Shown here piece after piece: positions 1 to 8,211 of a stretch of 64,000 nt of DNA. Every line of letters starts with the position of its first letter. Positions within the stretch are counted from its first letter, which is position 1. Position numbers and translations under genes: made by a program. The notes beneath the pieces were generated by a model that did no database searches, was not told the origin of the DNA, and was given only the letters and a program-made list of their open reading frames with translations. Source of the stretch: Aliiruegeria haliotis (GTDB lineage: Bacteria > Pseudomonadota > Alphaproteobacteria > Rhodobacterales > Rhodobacteraceae); contig NZ_PVTD01000013.1 of NCBI RefSeq assembly GCF_003003255.1, positions 57,887-121,886 on the forward strand, written 5' to 3'.

Positions 1-31
1 CCAAGGCGTCTGCGATTTCTGTCGGGTTCAT
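1..31 (-). CDS. N-terminus of an unidentified protein (runs off the left edge)
   Basis: An ATG on the reverse strand at 31-29 opens a frame reading MNPTEIADAL before the window ends. A GGA lies about six bases upstream. Ten residues are too few to assign a family. The call rests only on the start codon, the weak RBS and divergence from the exporter gene at 300. Confidence 0.25.
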   Translation of the reverse strand, partial: MNPTEIADAL

Positions 32-299
32 TTAGGGTCCGTCGGTAAACTCATACGAATGCTACAGAAATTTTGGGGCGATGACGATAGCGACCGACGC
101 CTTTGACAGCCCAATTCGGCTATCGCCAATGAAAAAACGTGCGTTGATACTACGCAGCCATTTGAGCCAATCGGAAATCACTGGCGATTTTGGTCCAGTG
201 CAACATTGTGCGGCAACCATCGACAATGTCGCAAATGAATGATCGGCACCCCGGCCCTGAGGCTAAGCTGAAGAAAGTGACATCTTTAATCGGCCGGAC

Positions 300-1217
300 A
301 TGACATCAATCACCACAGCCCCTTCAACTGCCGATGCCCACAAGTACGGTGTGCTCTTCGTTTTTGCGGCGGGTGTGCTGTGGTCGACGGTCGGCCTCGG
401 TATTCGCCTGATCGAAGACGCCGTCGTGTGGCAGATACTGCTCTACCGGTCGATCAGCCTGTCGCTGTTTCTCTACGTGCTTATCCGCGTGCGGTCTGGC
501 GAAAGCCCATTTGTTCAGATCCGCCGCATAGGCTTTCCGGCTATCGTGGCGGGCCTGTCGCTGGTTGCAGCCTATTCCGGCGGCATCTATGCGATCCAGA
601 ACACTTCGGTCGCAAATGCCATGCTTCTGTTTGCAACCGCACCATTTATGGCAGCAGTGCTTGGAAAGATCGTGTTGCGGGAGCCCGTCCGCGTGGCAAC
701 CTGGATAGCGATCGCCGTCGCTATCGGCGGGATCGGGATCATGGTCGCGGACAAGTCCGGAGGCGTCGCCCTAAAGGGCAGCCTCGCCGCGCTTGGATCA
801 GCCTTCGGTTTTGCTGTCTTCACCGTGGCGCTGCGATGGGGGCGCACAGGAGAAATGCTGCCAGCGGTGTTCCTGTCTGGCCTCTTCGCGATCGTCATTA
901 CTTCGGCCATATGCTTGGGCCTCGGGCTCTCCTTCGTGCTGAGCCCCAGTGATGGCGGCATTGCAATGGGCATGGGGATATTCCAGGTCGGCGCAGGGCT
1001 GATCCTCTACACACTGGGCTCGCGCAGCCTCCCCGCGGCAGAACTCGCCCTGTTGTCCTTAGCCGAAGTGCTACTCGGACCACTCTGGGTCTGGCTGTTT
1101 CTGGGGGAAACCGCGACTGCGAACACTCTGATCGGAGGTGCTGTTCTGCTCGCGGCCATTGTGGGCAATGCGCTTTCGGGCAAGCGAAGGAAACCACCGC
1201 CAATCACGGCTCCTTAG
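300..1217 (+). CDS. EamA/DMT-superfamily transporter
   Basis: 305-residue inner-membrane protein with about ten hydrophobic segments arranged as two EamA repeats of five. The first begins near residue 16 (FVFAAGVLWSTVGLGIRLIE) and the second near residue 160. A helix-breaking 'LREP' lies before the fourth or fifth helix, and the second repeat carries 'LGETAT', both typical of drug/metabolite exporters. The length fits the family (about 290-310). A short basic tail (GKRRK) ends the protein. It stands alone, with about 270 bases of noncoding sequence upstream. The substrate cannot be read from sequence; amino-acid or metabolite efflux is typical of the family. Confidence 0.9.
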   Translation: MTSITTAPSTADAHKYGVLFVFAAGVLWSTVGLGIRLIEDAVVWQILLYRSISLSLFLYVLIRVRSGESPFVQIRRIGFPAIVAGLSLVAAYSGGIYAIQNTSVANAMLLFATAPFMAAVLGKIVLREPVRVATWIAIAVAIGGIGIMVADKSGGVALKGSLAALGSAFGFAVFTVALRWGRTGEMLPAVFLSGLFAIVITSAICLGLGLSFVLSPSDGGIAMGMGIFQVGAGLILYTLGSRSLPAAELALLSLAEVLLGPLWVWLFLGETATANTLIGGAVLLAAIVGNALSGKRRKPPPITAP

Positions 1218-1462
1218 AACCGCAACCGGCCCTGAGCCGCCGTTGCTCGCCCTGAACTCAGCCGTATAGCGGGTGCCTCATAGCGGTCATGCGTAGATCA
1301 CTCAGCATGATCGTTCGTCTCATTTCTGTACCGCTTGCAACGCGCCTGACTACAGGAAAAGCAGTTTTCATTCGAAAGTACGATGAATCCGTCGACACGC
1401 GTTCCCTACCGCTCGAGTAACTCCGTGCCAATGCCAGTTGGCACGCGGACGCAAACTAAGGC

Positions 1463-1927
1463 TCAAAGGTCGTTCAGCCCGAGGTCTTGGGCGAGAGACT
1501 CGGCCTCGTCCATGTCCACTGCAATGACGAAGCGGTCACCCTTAATGCCTTCAGCGATATTGACGGAGCGTACCAGTCTTCCATTGACCCGGATGTCGAG
1601 TGTGCCGCCAACAGATGCCTTGGTGAATGCCGTCAGGGCCGCAGCAGCGCCTGGGGCCAATCTCAACTCGACAAGAGCCCGATCATCCAAATCAGCGCGC
1701 ATTTCGCCACCGACAACTTCCTGCGCCGTTATCACAATCGGTCCAAGCTGAAGCGGCGGCGTTGCCCTTTCGACGACGCAAATTGGATGGTCGCCGGGGT
1801 TCCGACCACCGCCCAGATCAAAGCACCGGTCAAGATAGGTGGCTTTTTGGATCTCGGAACCAGCCCAGAACACCGCGCCAACCGCAACGAGTACGGTGCC
1901 GATCACTGCAATTCGCTTTGAGGGCAT
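1463..1927 (-). CDS. Stand-alone SecD P1-head-like membrane-anchored protein
   Basis: The start is taken at ATG 1927, because only from there does a proper signal anchor (MPSKRIAVIGTVLVAVGAVF) begin the 154-residue protein. After the anchor comes a short Cys-containing segment. Residues about 75-145 follow the pattern of the SecDF P1 head subdomain: a 'VELRLAPGAAAALTAFT' strand-helix, then 'GGTLDIRVNGRLVRSVNIAEGI'. SecD itself is a large multi-pass translocase subunit; this protein has one anchor and one periplasmic domain, so translocase activity is not implied. It is divergent from the DUF805 gene, sharing a 128-base promoter region. Confidence 0.6.
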   Translation of the reverse strand: MPSKRIAVIGTVLVAVGAVFWAGSEIQKATYLDRCFDLGGGRNPGDHPICVVERATPPLQLGPIVITAQEVVGGEMRADLDDRALVELRLAPGAAAALTAFTKASVGGTLDIRVNGRLVRSVNIAEGIKGDRFVIAVDMDEAESLAQDLGLNDL

Positions 1928-2055
1928 CGGCTTGCTCCGTCTGCGTAGCCGCGTCAGGCGACGGCAAGACCCGTGTCTGGCGGCTTGACCTGTAACATAA
2001 AAACCTATGCCATGACGGAATGTCATAAGCAAAAACACAGATTGGGAAGTTTGAA

Positions 2056-2571
2056 ATGGGGTTTGCGCAATCGATAAAGGTCTGCCTCTCGAAATACGTC
2101 GTCTTTTCAGGGCGGGCGACACGTTCGGAATACTGGTGGTTCGTGCTTTTCGTCATCTTGTGCAACATCGTTTTTTCGATCCTCGACAGGGCGGTTTTCG
2201 GCACTAACCCCGAAACCGGCGAAGGCACGAGTGTCTTTAACCCCCTATTTCAACTCGCGGTTTTCTTGCCGATGCTTGCTGCTGGATGGCGCCGACTGCA
2301 CGACACCGGACGCCCGGGGTGGTACCTTCTACTACCAATGGCGTTGGGGTTTGCGACCATGATTGCGCTTCTGAGCGGTGTTGCGGTCTTCTCCGTACTA
2401 GAGGGCGGCGTAGACGATCCGGAGGTTCTGCGCGGCCCAGCAGCGTTTCTTGGTGTAACCGGGATGATCGTAGTCTGGGTGCTGCAATTGGTTCTGACGG
2501 TCATGATGATCTGGTGGCTGACCCGGCCGTCCGAGGAAGGGGCCAACGCCTACGGACCACCGGCAGCGTGA
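2056..2571 (+). CDS. DUF805 (YhaH-type) inner-membrane protein
   Basis: 171 residues. The N-terminus carries the DUF805 signature 'FSGRATRSEYWWFVLF' (residues about 17-33), followed by four hydrophobic helices and the family's 'GWRRLHDTGRPGWYLLLP' loop at about residues 77-95. The C-terminus ends in 'EGANAYGPPAA', close to the 'NRFGPDP' type tail of the family. The function of DUF805 proteins is unknown. The gene is divergent from the SecD-P1-like gene and 42 bases upstream of a secreted protein gene, so it may head a small rightward operon. Confidence 0.9.
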   Translation: MGFAQSIKVCLSKYVVFSGRATRSEYWWFVLFVILCNIVFSILDRAVFGTNPETGEGTSVFNPLFQLAVFLPMLAAGWRRLHDTGRPGWYLLLPMALGFATMIALLSGVAVFSVLEGGVDDPEVLRGPAAFLGVTGMIVVWVLQLVLTVMMIWWLTRPSEEGANAYGPPAA

Positions 2572-2613
2572 CTGACTTGTCAGATTGGCTTTTGAGATTT
2601 GAAGGGAAACCGA

Positions 2614-3384
2614 ATGAAACGAAAGATATTCTTGGGCCTTGCGGTGGCCTGCGCCGTCGCCTCGCCAGTCCTTGCAGAATGGACTTTCGTTGCCGGACCG
2701 ACGGCAAATGCGTTCATCCAATCCAGTGATTCCACGCTGGAACTCCAATGCGACCGCATTCGCTTTGCGCCCGCGGGCCACGAGGACAGCGAGGACTTAG
2801 TGGCCAAGCAGGGACTGTCGATCCGTTTCATGCAGGACGGAACGACCGAAGTTGGTGCTTTCCAGGTCGGGCAGAACAACGCCAGCGTTCAGATCGTTGA
2901 CAACTACCCGGTCGAGATCTCGTTCAACAACGCGGAGGACTACGGTTTCGTTCTGGATCAGTTGGCGGCAAATGCCTCGGTCAACCTTTCTATGGTCGAT
3001 CAGGACATCACCTATGGAATCTTCGACCTCGCGGGGTCCAGTGCAGCCATCAAGTCACTCCGATCTGCGTGTGGCGGAGCGGCACAGGAGACGGCGAGCA
3101 CCGAGGCTCCGGAGGGTGCGGTCTATTGTGGTGGCGGTGCCGTGAAACGCCAGATTGAATACGTGATCCTCGACACCCCGGATGGCGAATGGGATGCAGT
3201 GCTGACGGTGAACGGCGAGGTGACGCGTGCCATGACGGCCTACAGTTTCTTTGGCAATGCGGCAGCACCGAAGGGGTTCGTCGTCGCGCTCCTTGGCGAG
3301 GATCGATCGGAAACGCTTGTGTTCAGCAATGGTGCCAAGGACTGGCTGGAATACGGGGACTACCAGTATGAGAAGTGCAACTGA
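2614..3384 (+). CDS. Secreted protein of unknown function
   Basis: The start is set at ATG 2614 rather than 2599, because GAAGGG lies directly upstream of it and the mature start gives a clean signal peptide (MKRKIFLGLAVACAVASPVLA, cleavage after ALA near residue 21). The 256-residue protein has Cys pairs near 'LQCDRIRF', 'SACGGA', 'VYCGGG' and the final 'EKCN', which suggests periplasmic disulfides. No family was recognised. It overlaps the next gene (TGATG), indicating translational coupling with another secreted protein. Confidence 0.75.
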   Translation: MKRKIFLGLAVACAVASPVLAEWTFVAGPTANAFIQSSDSTLELQCDRIRFAPAGHEDSEDLVAKQGLSIRFMQDGTTEVGAFQVGQNNASVQIVDNYPVEISFNNAEDYGFVLDQLAANASVNLSMVDQDITYGIFDLAGSSAAIKSLRSACGGAAQETASTEAPEGAVYCGGGAVKRQIEYVILDTPDGEWDAVLTVNGEVTRAMTAYSFFGNAAAPKGFVVALLGEDRSETLVFSNGAKDWLEYGDYQYEKCN

Positions 3385-3905
3385 TGCCCTGGCATGACGT
3401 GAAGCCACAATGCAGGGGAGCCAAAGCCTTGAGGTTTCTCGGGGTTTGGGCCGCATTCTGGCTTGCTTTGATCACACCGGCATCGTCCGCTGATGATTCC
3501 GACCTCCCCGCCCCACTGCAGGAAAAAGTCGAGGCCGCCCAGCAGGCTTGCGCCGAGTTCGACAATGGCGCCTTCTATCTCGAATGGGAGGCCGTTGACC
3601 GGGTCGATCTGGATGGCGACCTGTACCCCGACTGGGTGCTGAACGAGCGCGGCTTCTCCTGCTCAACGGCGGCTTCTCTTTACTGTGGTACGGGGGGATG
3701 CATGTCTCATTTCCTCGTGGAAGATGTCCTTAGTTCCCTGTTGAACCAGGGTTGGGGCTTGGCGGATCTCGGGCCGAACAAGGTTCTTCTGGCGGATGTT
3801 CACGGCTCGCAATGCGGCGGTATCAACCCGACGCCATGTATGACTGCCAGCACATGGGACAGCGACGAGAAGCAATGGCGAACGACTGCCGCTGAGTGGG
3901 AGTGA
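3384..3905 (+). CDS. Secreted Cys-rich protein of unknown function
   Basis: The ATG at 3384 overlaps the stop of the preceding gene; an in-frame GTG at 3375 is an alternative. About 173 residues: a basic N-region, a hydrophobic core (FLGVWAAFWLALITPASS) and a likely cleavage site near 'ASSADD'. The mature part has 'DLDGDLYPDWVLNE', resembling a calcium-loop-like Asp-rich turn, and a 'CSTAASLYCGTGGC' cluster. This arrangement is seen in some roseobacterial periplasmic proteins of unknown role. It is coupled to the upstream secreted protein, so the two may act together. Confidence 0.7.
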   Translation: MPWHDVKPQCRGAKALRFLGVWAAFWLALITPASSADDSDLPAPLQEKVEAAQQACAEFDNGAFYLEWEAVDRVDLDGDLYPDWVLNERGFSCSTAASLYCGTGGCMSHFLVEDVLSSLLNQGWGLADLGPNKVLLADVHGSQCGGINPTPCMTASTWDSDEKQWRTTAAEWE

Positions 3906-4232
3906 CCCGCGTGGGAAGACCGATCGACCGCTCTGAATCGTTTTGCACCAGCCCGCGCTATGGCCAATGGAGTAAACGCACGCGAGAAAGCTGGCGCTCA
4001 TCTCACTCGTATTGCTGGGCCTGGGCCTTGCGTTATGGGCAGGATATGCGGTTCTTCACCCGCCGATATCTGACGATCTGCAGGGTCCGTGGGTTCGGAA
4101 AAAATCAACGCGACGTTCTAGTGAAAGTGGTTAGGACGAGTTGGGCGTCGATCTCATATTTGTTGCTTTCCAAAAAAAGTCTTCCACGGCATGCTGTGCG
4201 TCTACAGGCATTCTAAAACCTAGAATTCTCCG
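3906..4232 (+). other. Intergenic stretch containing a broken or non-canonically started small membrane frame (3976-4134)
   Basis: No complete gene is supported in this 327-base gap. One frame directly after an in-frame TAA at 3973-3975 reads RKLALISLVLLGLGLALWAG, then 'HPPISDD' and a basic tail, stopping at 4134. That is a convincing single-pass membrane protein, but no ATG/GTG/TTG precedes the hydrophobic segment in frame. It may be the frameshifted remnant of a small membrane protein, or use an unusual start such as the ACG at 3976. Confidence 0.35.
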
Positions 4233-5423
4233 ATGCTGAACATTCTGATCTTGAGTTCTGTTGTCCTCGTTGCGTCGCTACTGATCTGGCCGAGGGTTGC
4301 GAATGCGAGGCTTTGGCGGGCCACTGTTACGCCGCTGGCCTCGATCATCGGGAGCGGGTTCCTCGTTCTCGGACCCATCCTCGATGTGAGTTTCGGTGCC
4401 TATGCGCCCCTCGCCATGTTGGGTCTTTGCATCGTGGCGTGGGGGTTCGGTGACGCGATCCGTTTCAACATCTTGGACCTCGATCGTCGGCCGGACAGAG
4501 GTCGACCGGTCGCGCAGTTGGAGGCGCTGGCTTCAGCGAGCCTTGCTTTCGCTTTCTTTGTTTCCGTGGCTTACTACCTAAACCTTTTTGGGGCATTTGG
4601 TGTCAGCCTGACCAGCGTCGATGACAGCTATCATGCCCGATTGCTGACAACCTCGATGTTTGTCCTGATCCTTGTCGTGGGCTGGACGCGTGGGTTTTCT
4701 GCGCTTGAGCGGATGGAACAGGTTACGGTTGGCCTGAAACTGTCCATTATTGCCGGTCTCATCGTCGGGCTTGCTATCTTCTTTGGTAACAAGGCCGGTG
4801 AGGGAACGCTGCAGTTCAAACAGGCTTCAGTCACCGGAATCAAAGCGGTTCTCCTGCTCGCAGGTTTGATCGTTACAGTGCAGGGCTTCGAGACTTCGCG
4901 ATATCTAGGCACGACGTACGACGCTGCGACACGGGTTCGTTCAATGCGGTGGGCCCAGATCATCGCAAGTCTGATCTACCTGGTCTATATCGGGTTGCTC
5001 AGCTACTCGATCGACGCAGGTGGGATAACACTCAACGAAACGGCGATCATCGACCTGATGTCTGTCGTCGCTCCAATTCTACCGTTGCTGCTTGTGGCAG
5101 CCGCGCTGAGCGCGCAGTTCAGTGCCGCGGTGGCAGATACAAGTGGATCTGGTGGGTTGATCTCCGAGATCTCACGAGGTCGTGTCCCCGAGAAGCTAGG
5201 ATATGCCCTCTTGGTATCGGTTGGGCTCCTGCTGACCTGGAGTTTGGATATTTTCCAGATCATCTCGTATGCGTCCAGGGCCTTTGCTCTGTACTACGCA
5301 ATCCAGGCAGGCATTGCTGCGCATGCTGCATTTTCGACAGAACGTCCGTTGAGAGGGGCTATATACCTTGTTTTATGTGCTCTTGCCTTGGCCATCACAG
5401 GGTTCGGGACGTCAGTTGAGTGA
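4233..5423 (+). CDS. APC-superfamily-like permease
   Basis: 396 residues with roughly eleven hydrophobic segments. An unwound first helix region (ASIIGSGFLVLGPIL, about residues 35-50) and 'GLIVTVQGFETSRYLGTTYDAATR' near residue 215 resemble the TM1 and TM6 substrate-site segments of amino-acid/polyamine/organocation transporters. It is slightly short for an APC protein (usually 430-500), lacking the last helices. The substrate is not deducible. No adjacent catabolic genes give context. Confidence 0.6.
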   Translation: MLNILILSSVVLVASLLIWPRVANARLWRATVTPLASIIGSGFLVLGPILDVSFGAYAPLAMLGLCIVAWGFGDAIRFNILDLDRRPDRGRPVAQLEALASASLAFAFFVSVAYYLNLFGAFGVSLTSVDDSYHARLLTTSMFVLILVVGWTRGFSALERMEQVTVGLKLSIIAGLIVGLAIFFGNKAGEGTLQFKQASVTGIKAVLLLAGLIVTVQGFETSRYLGTTYDAATRVRSMRWAQIIASLIYLVYIGLLSYSIDAGGITLNETAIIDLMSVVAPILPLLLVAAALSAQFSAAVADTSGSGGLISEISRGRVPEKLGYALLVSVGLLLTWSLDIFQIISYASRAFALYYAIQAGIAAHAAFSTERPLRGAIYLVLCALALAITGFGTSVE

Positions 5424-5593
5424 AGACAGTCCCATAACAGCGTCTTGTCGAGCGTAGCGTCCGCTTGTTGTCTTTGCCGGTTGCTGCGCTATCGTTTGGC
5501 CGCCAGCGCGCAAGAAAAATGGTGCGCCGATGAAGCGGTGATTATCCTTTGAGATTCCGGGCCTAAGGCACAGAGCAAACATGGAGAGACATT

Positions 5594-6331
5594 ATGAGCA
5601 TTGAGATTGATTCGGTTTCGAACGTCGCCACCGTTACGCCTGACAAACGCCTGACCGAAGCGGATATCAAAGAGCTTAAGCAAAGAATCGACGATTACAT
5701 CAATGAACAGGATAAGGTACCTAACCTTGTCGTGCAGGCCAATGAAGCGCCCATCTGGGAAGATGTGGCTGCGATGTCGTCGCATATCGCGTTCGTCAAA
5801 CAGCACCACCAGCTGGTGAAGAAGGTCGCGATTGTCAGCGATAGTGCCTTCATTTCGATGGCTCGCCCGCTCGTGGATGTGTTTACCGCGGCAAAGGTCA
5901 GGCATTTCGGGACCGATGCGTTGGATGATGCAGCGAACTGGGCCGCGATGGAAGATGATCATCCCGGAGAGGTCATTCTCCTCGACGGCTTTCCGCGGGA
6001 TGTTCTCGCCGTCCGAATGGCTGGAATCATCACGTCTCGCGACTACTCCGAGACCTTTGTGCCGGCGATCAACGCGGCAAAGAAGGAGCATGGCAAGGTC
6101 AAGCTGTTCTGTGTCCTCGACCAGTATTTTGATGGTTACTCCGCCGGGGCCGCATGGGATGACATGCGACTGGGTTTCACCGATTTCTCGACCTTTTCGA
6201 AGGTGGCGATCGTCACCGATGTTGAGTGGATCAGAAAGGGGGCGAAGTTCTTCGGCGGTTTGTCGCCCGCGGAGGTGATGGTTTTCAATCTCGACGACAT
6301 GGACGCCGCCACCTCCTGGATCAAGACTTGA
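5594..6331 (+). CDS. Duplicated SpoIIAA/STAS-like protein
   Basis: 245 residues forming two similar halves of about 120 residues, each matching the SpoIIAA-like (DUF3478-type) fold. Half one has 'VTPDKRLTEADIKELKQRIDDYI', 'PNLVVQANEAPIWED' and 'VKKVAIVSDSAFISMARPL'. Half two has 'DYSETFVPAINAAKKEHGKVKLFCVLDQYFDGYSAGAAWDD' and 'FSKVAIVTDVEWIRKGAKFFG'. Single-domain members are about 120 residues, so this is a tandem duplication. The family resembles anti-sigma-antagonist STAS folds, but kinase-target serines cannot be asserted. ATG is preceded by GGAGAG. Confidence 0.8.
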   Translation: MSIEIDSVSNVATVTPDKRLTEADIKELKQRIDDYINEQDKVPNLVVQANEAPIWEDVAAMSSHIAFVKQHHQLVKKVAIVSDSAFISMARPLVDVFTAAKVRHFGTDALDDAANWAAMEDDHPGEVILLDGFPRDVLAVRMAGIITSRDYSETFVPAINAAKKEHGKVKLFCVLDQYFDGYSAGAAWDDMRLGFTDFSTFSKVAIVTDVEWIRKGAKFFGGLSPAEVMVFNLDDMDAATSWIKT

Positions 6332-6946
6332 TCTGCGCCCTTTGTGGACTGACTGAACGCACGCGGCACCACCTCGACCCGATAGCGCCGGTGCGAACTA
6401 ACGGACCGGTTAACTCTGCCGGGACAAGCTCGGATCCGTAGGGCAAGACAGCCGGGACCAGCCCAAGGCCAAACTATCCCGATTGCCGATATGGCCAGAG
6501 CGATCTTCGTGACCAGTTGATCCGTTGGCGCCTGCTATCGTTGGCGCGACGGATCAGTGCTAAACTCCTTGGAAGAAAGCAGCGCCGGTGCCGCGAGGTT
6601 CGCTCGGTATATCGCCACGATGCCGCGCGATGTCGTCACGGGACGATCGGTTGGAAACCTTTTCATTCAGACCTCGATTGCACTGCCGCTGGTGCCGTAC
6701 GAAACAACTCGACCCAATCATGTAGCCTTACCGCGATCGTGAGGACAACGGCTCGAGGTTCGTTCGCATCTTTGGCATTCCATGACATTTCTGCGCCAAC
6801 TCCTTCCCGACACGTCTGATTTCCGGAACCATTCGAGCACCGGTCTTGCTTGCTCTTTTCGGATTTTGATTTGACCGGCACCCGACCCTGATATTTCATT
6901 GGGAGGATTGCGAGCAGATAGCGGACATTGGAGGCCGTGTAGCGAG
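6332..6946. other. 615-base gap without supported gene
   Basis: Short frames exist on both strands but none has a family pattern, good start context or sustained coding character. The stretch probably carries the promoter of the downstream efflux operon and may include decayed sequence. I see no hairpin or repeat worth naming. Confidence 0.5.
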
Positions 6947-7165
6947 ATGCTGGTCCAACTGCCCGACACCATAGTGATCTTTGGGTCCTACTTTCCGGCA
7001 TGGATTTTCTGCCTCATCGCCGGGGGAATCCTTCCGGTGGCCGGCCATGTTGCGCTGCACCGATCCGGCATTATTGCCGCGGTGCCATTCCTGCCCGTTT
7101 TCTATGTTCTGCTCTGGCTCTGCGGCAGTCTTGCCCTGTGGCTTGCATTCTTTGGTCGAGGGTAG
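6947..7165 (+). CDS. YtcA-like small membrane protein of an efflux operon
   Basis: 72 residues from ATG 6947. The 'FGSYFPAWIFCLIAGGIL' segment and the closing 'LALWLAFFGRG' match the YtcA family, whose E. coli member has the same Tyr-(Phe/Pro)-Ala/Ser-Trp-Phe-Cys core and the LWLAFF end. In E. coli ytcA sits beside mdtNOP. Here it is followed two bases later by an MdtN-type adaptor gene, the same gene order. Two transmembrane helices are predicted. It lacks the lipoprotein signal of E. coli YtcA. Its role in the pump is unknown. Confidence 0.8.
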   Translation: MLVQLPDTIVIFGSYFPAWIFCLIAGGILPVAGHVALHRSGIIAAVPFLPVFYVLLWLCGSLALWLAFFGRG

Positions 7166-7167
7166 CC

Positions 7168-8211
7168 TTGCTTGAACCTGACATCACCAAGGGCCAACGA
7201 TGGGCAGGGCGCGCGATCTTCGCAGTTGCTGCCGGAGTGTCGCTGGTCCTGACCGTCATCGTGCTGATGCAGGTCGACCGCCGTCCCGGCACCAATGATG
7301 CCTCGGTCGGCGCGGAAGTGATCCATGTCACCGCCGGGGTTCCCGGAAAGATCCGGGATCTTGCCGTCGCCGAGAATGACGCGGTCGAAGCGGGGGCCCC
7401 GCTGTTCGCTCTAGAGGACACCGCCTACAGGCTGCAGCGCGATCAGGCAGCGGCGCAGATCGAGGCAGCTCGTGCAGCGCTTGCCGATGCCGAACGCACG
7501 GCCCGCGCCACGGCACAGAATGCAGGTTCAGCGGCGGACGAGATTAACCGGGCAGAACAGAATCTTGCTCTTGCCGAGGCCACAGTCGCCCGGCTCGAAC
7601 CCCTCGCCGCAGATGGGATCGCTTCGAAGCAATCTTTGGACGAGGCGCGAACTGCTGCTGCGGATGCCCGGGTTTCTTTAGATGTCGCGCGAAAATCCGC
7701 CACGGCGGCGGAAGAGCTTGTCACCAATACCGATGCAATTGCCGCCGAGCTTCGCGCAGCCGAGGCGCTTCTGGCCTCGGCGGAACACACGCTTGCACAA
7801 ACCAAGGTCGTTGCGCCCGTTGCGGGCTTTGTGACCGGCCTGCAGGCCGGAGTAGGAACCTGGGTGCTGCCGGAACAGCCCGCCCTTGCGTTGATCGATC
7901 GGGACAGCTGGCATATCGAGGCTTTTTTCCGCGAAACTGACATTGCGGCGATTGAGCCCGGCATGGCGGCGCGCGTTCGGGTGCTATCCCATTCCGGAAC
8001 GGTCTTGACCGGCAGGGTGGACTCCGTCGGACGCGGTGTTCAGACCACCGACTCGCTTGAGTTGCAGGGAGTTCTTCCCATTGTCCCCCGCTCCACAGAC
8101 TGGGTGCGCCTCGCGCGCCGGTTCCCTGTCCGGATCACACTCGATCCGCCTTTGCCATCATTCCTGCGTCTCGGCGCCTCGGCCAGCGTCACGATTGGCG
8201 ACAGGGAATGA
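7168..8211 (+). CDS. HlyD/EmrA-type membrane-fusion adaptor (MdtN-like)
   Basis: A TTG start at 7168 is preferred: it sits two bases after the previous stop, with GAGGG nearby, and the upstream in-frame sequence is just the reverse-phase of ytcA. 347 residues: an anchor helix at about 17-35, a lipoyl half (VIHVTAGVPGKIRDLAVAENDAVEAGAPLFAL), a long Ala-rich coiled-coil hairpin (about 100-195), a second lipoyl half (VVAPVAGFVTGLQAGVGTWV) and a beta-barrel domain. It links an inner-membrane FUSC pump to the outer-membrane factor encoded downstream. ATGA overlap with the next gene shows tight coupling. Confidence 0.9.
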   Translation: MLEPDITKGQRWAGRAIFAVAAGVSLVLTVIVLMQVDRRPGTNDASVGAEVIHVTAGVPGKIRDLAVAENDAVEAGAPLFALEDTAYRLQRDQAAAQIEAARAALADAERTARATAQNAGSAADEINRAEQNLALAEATVARLEPLAADGIASKQSLDEARTAAADARVSLDVARKSATAAEELVTNTDAIAAELRAAEALLASAEHTLAQTKVVAPVAGFVTGLQAGVGTWVLPEQPALALIDRDSWHIEAFFRETDIAAIEPGMAARVRVLSHSGTVLTGRVDSVGRGVQTTDSLELQGVLPIVPRSTDWVRLARRFPVRITLDPPLPSFLRLGASASVTIGDRE

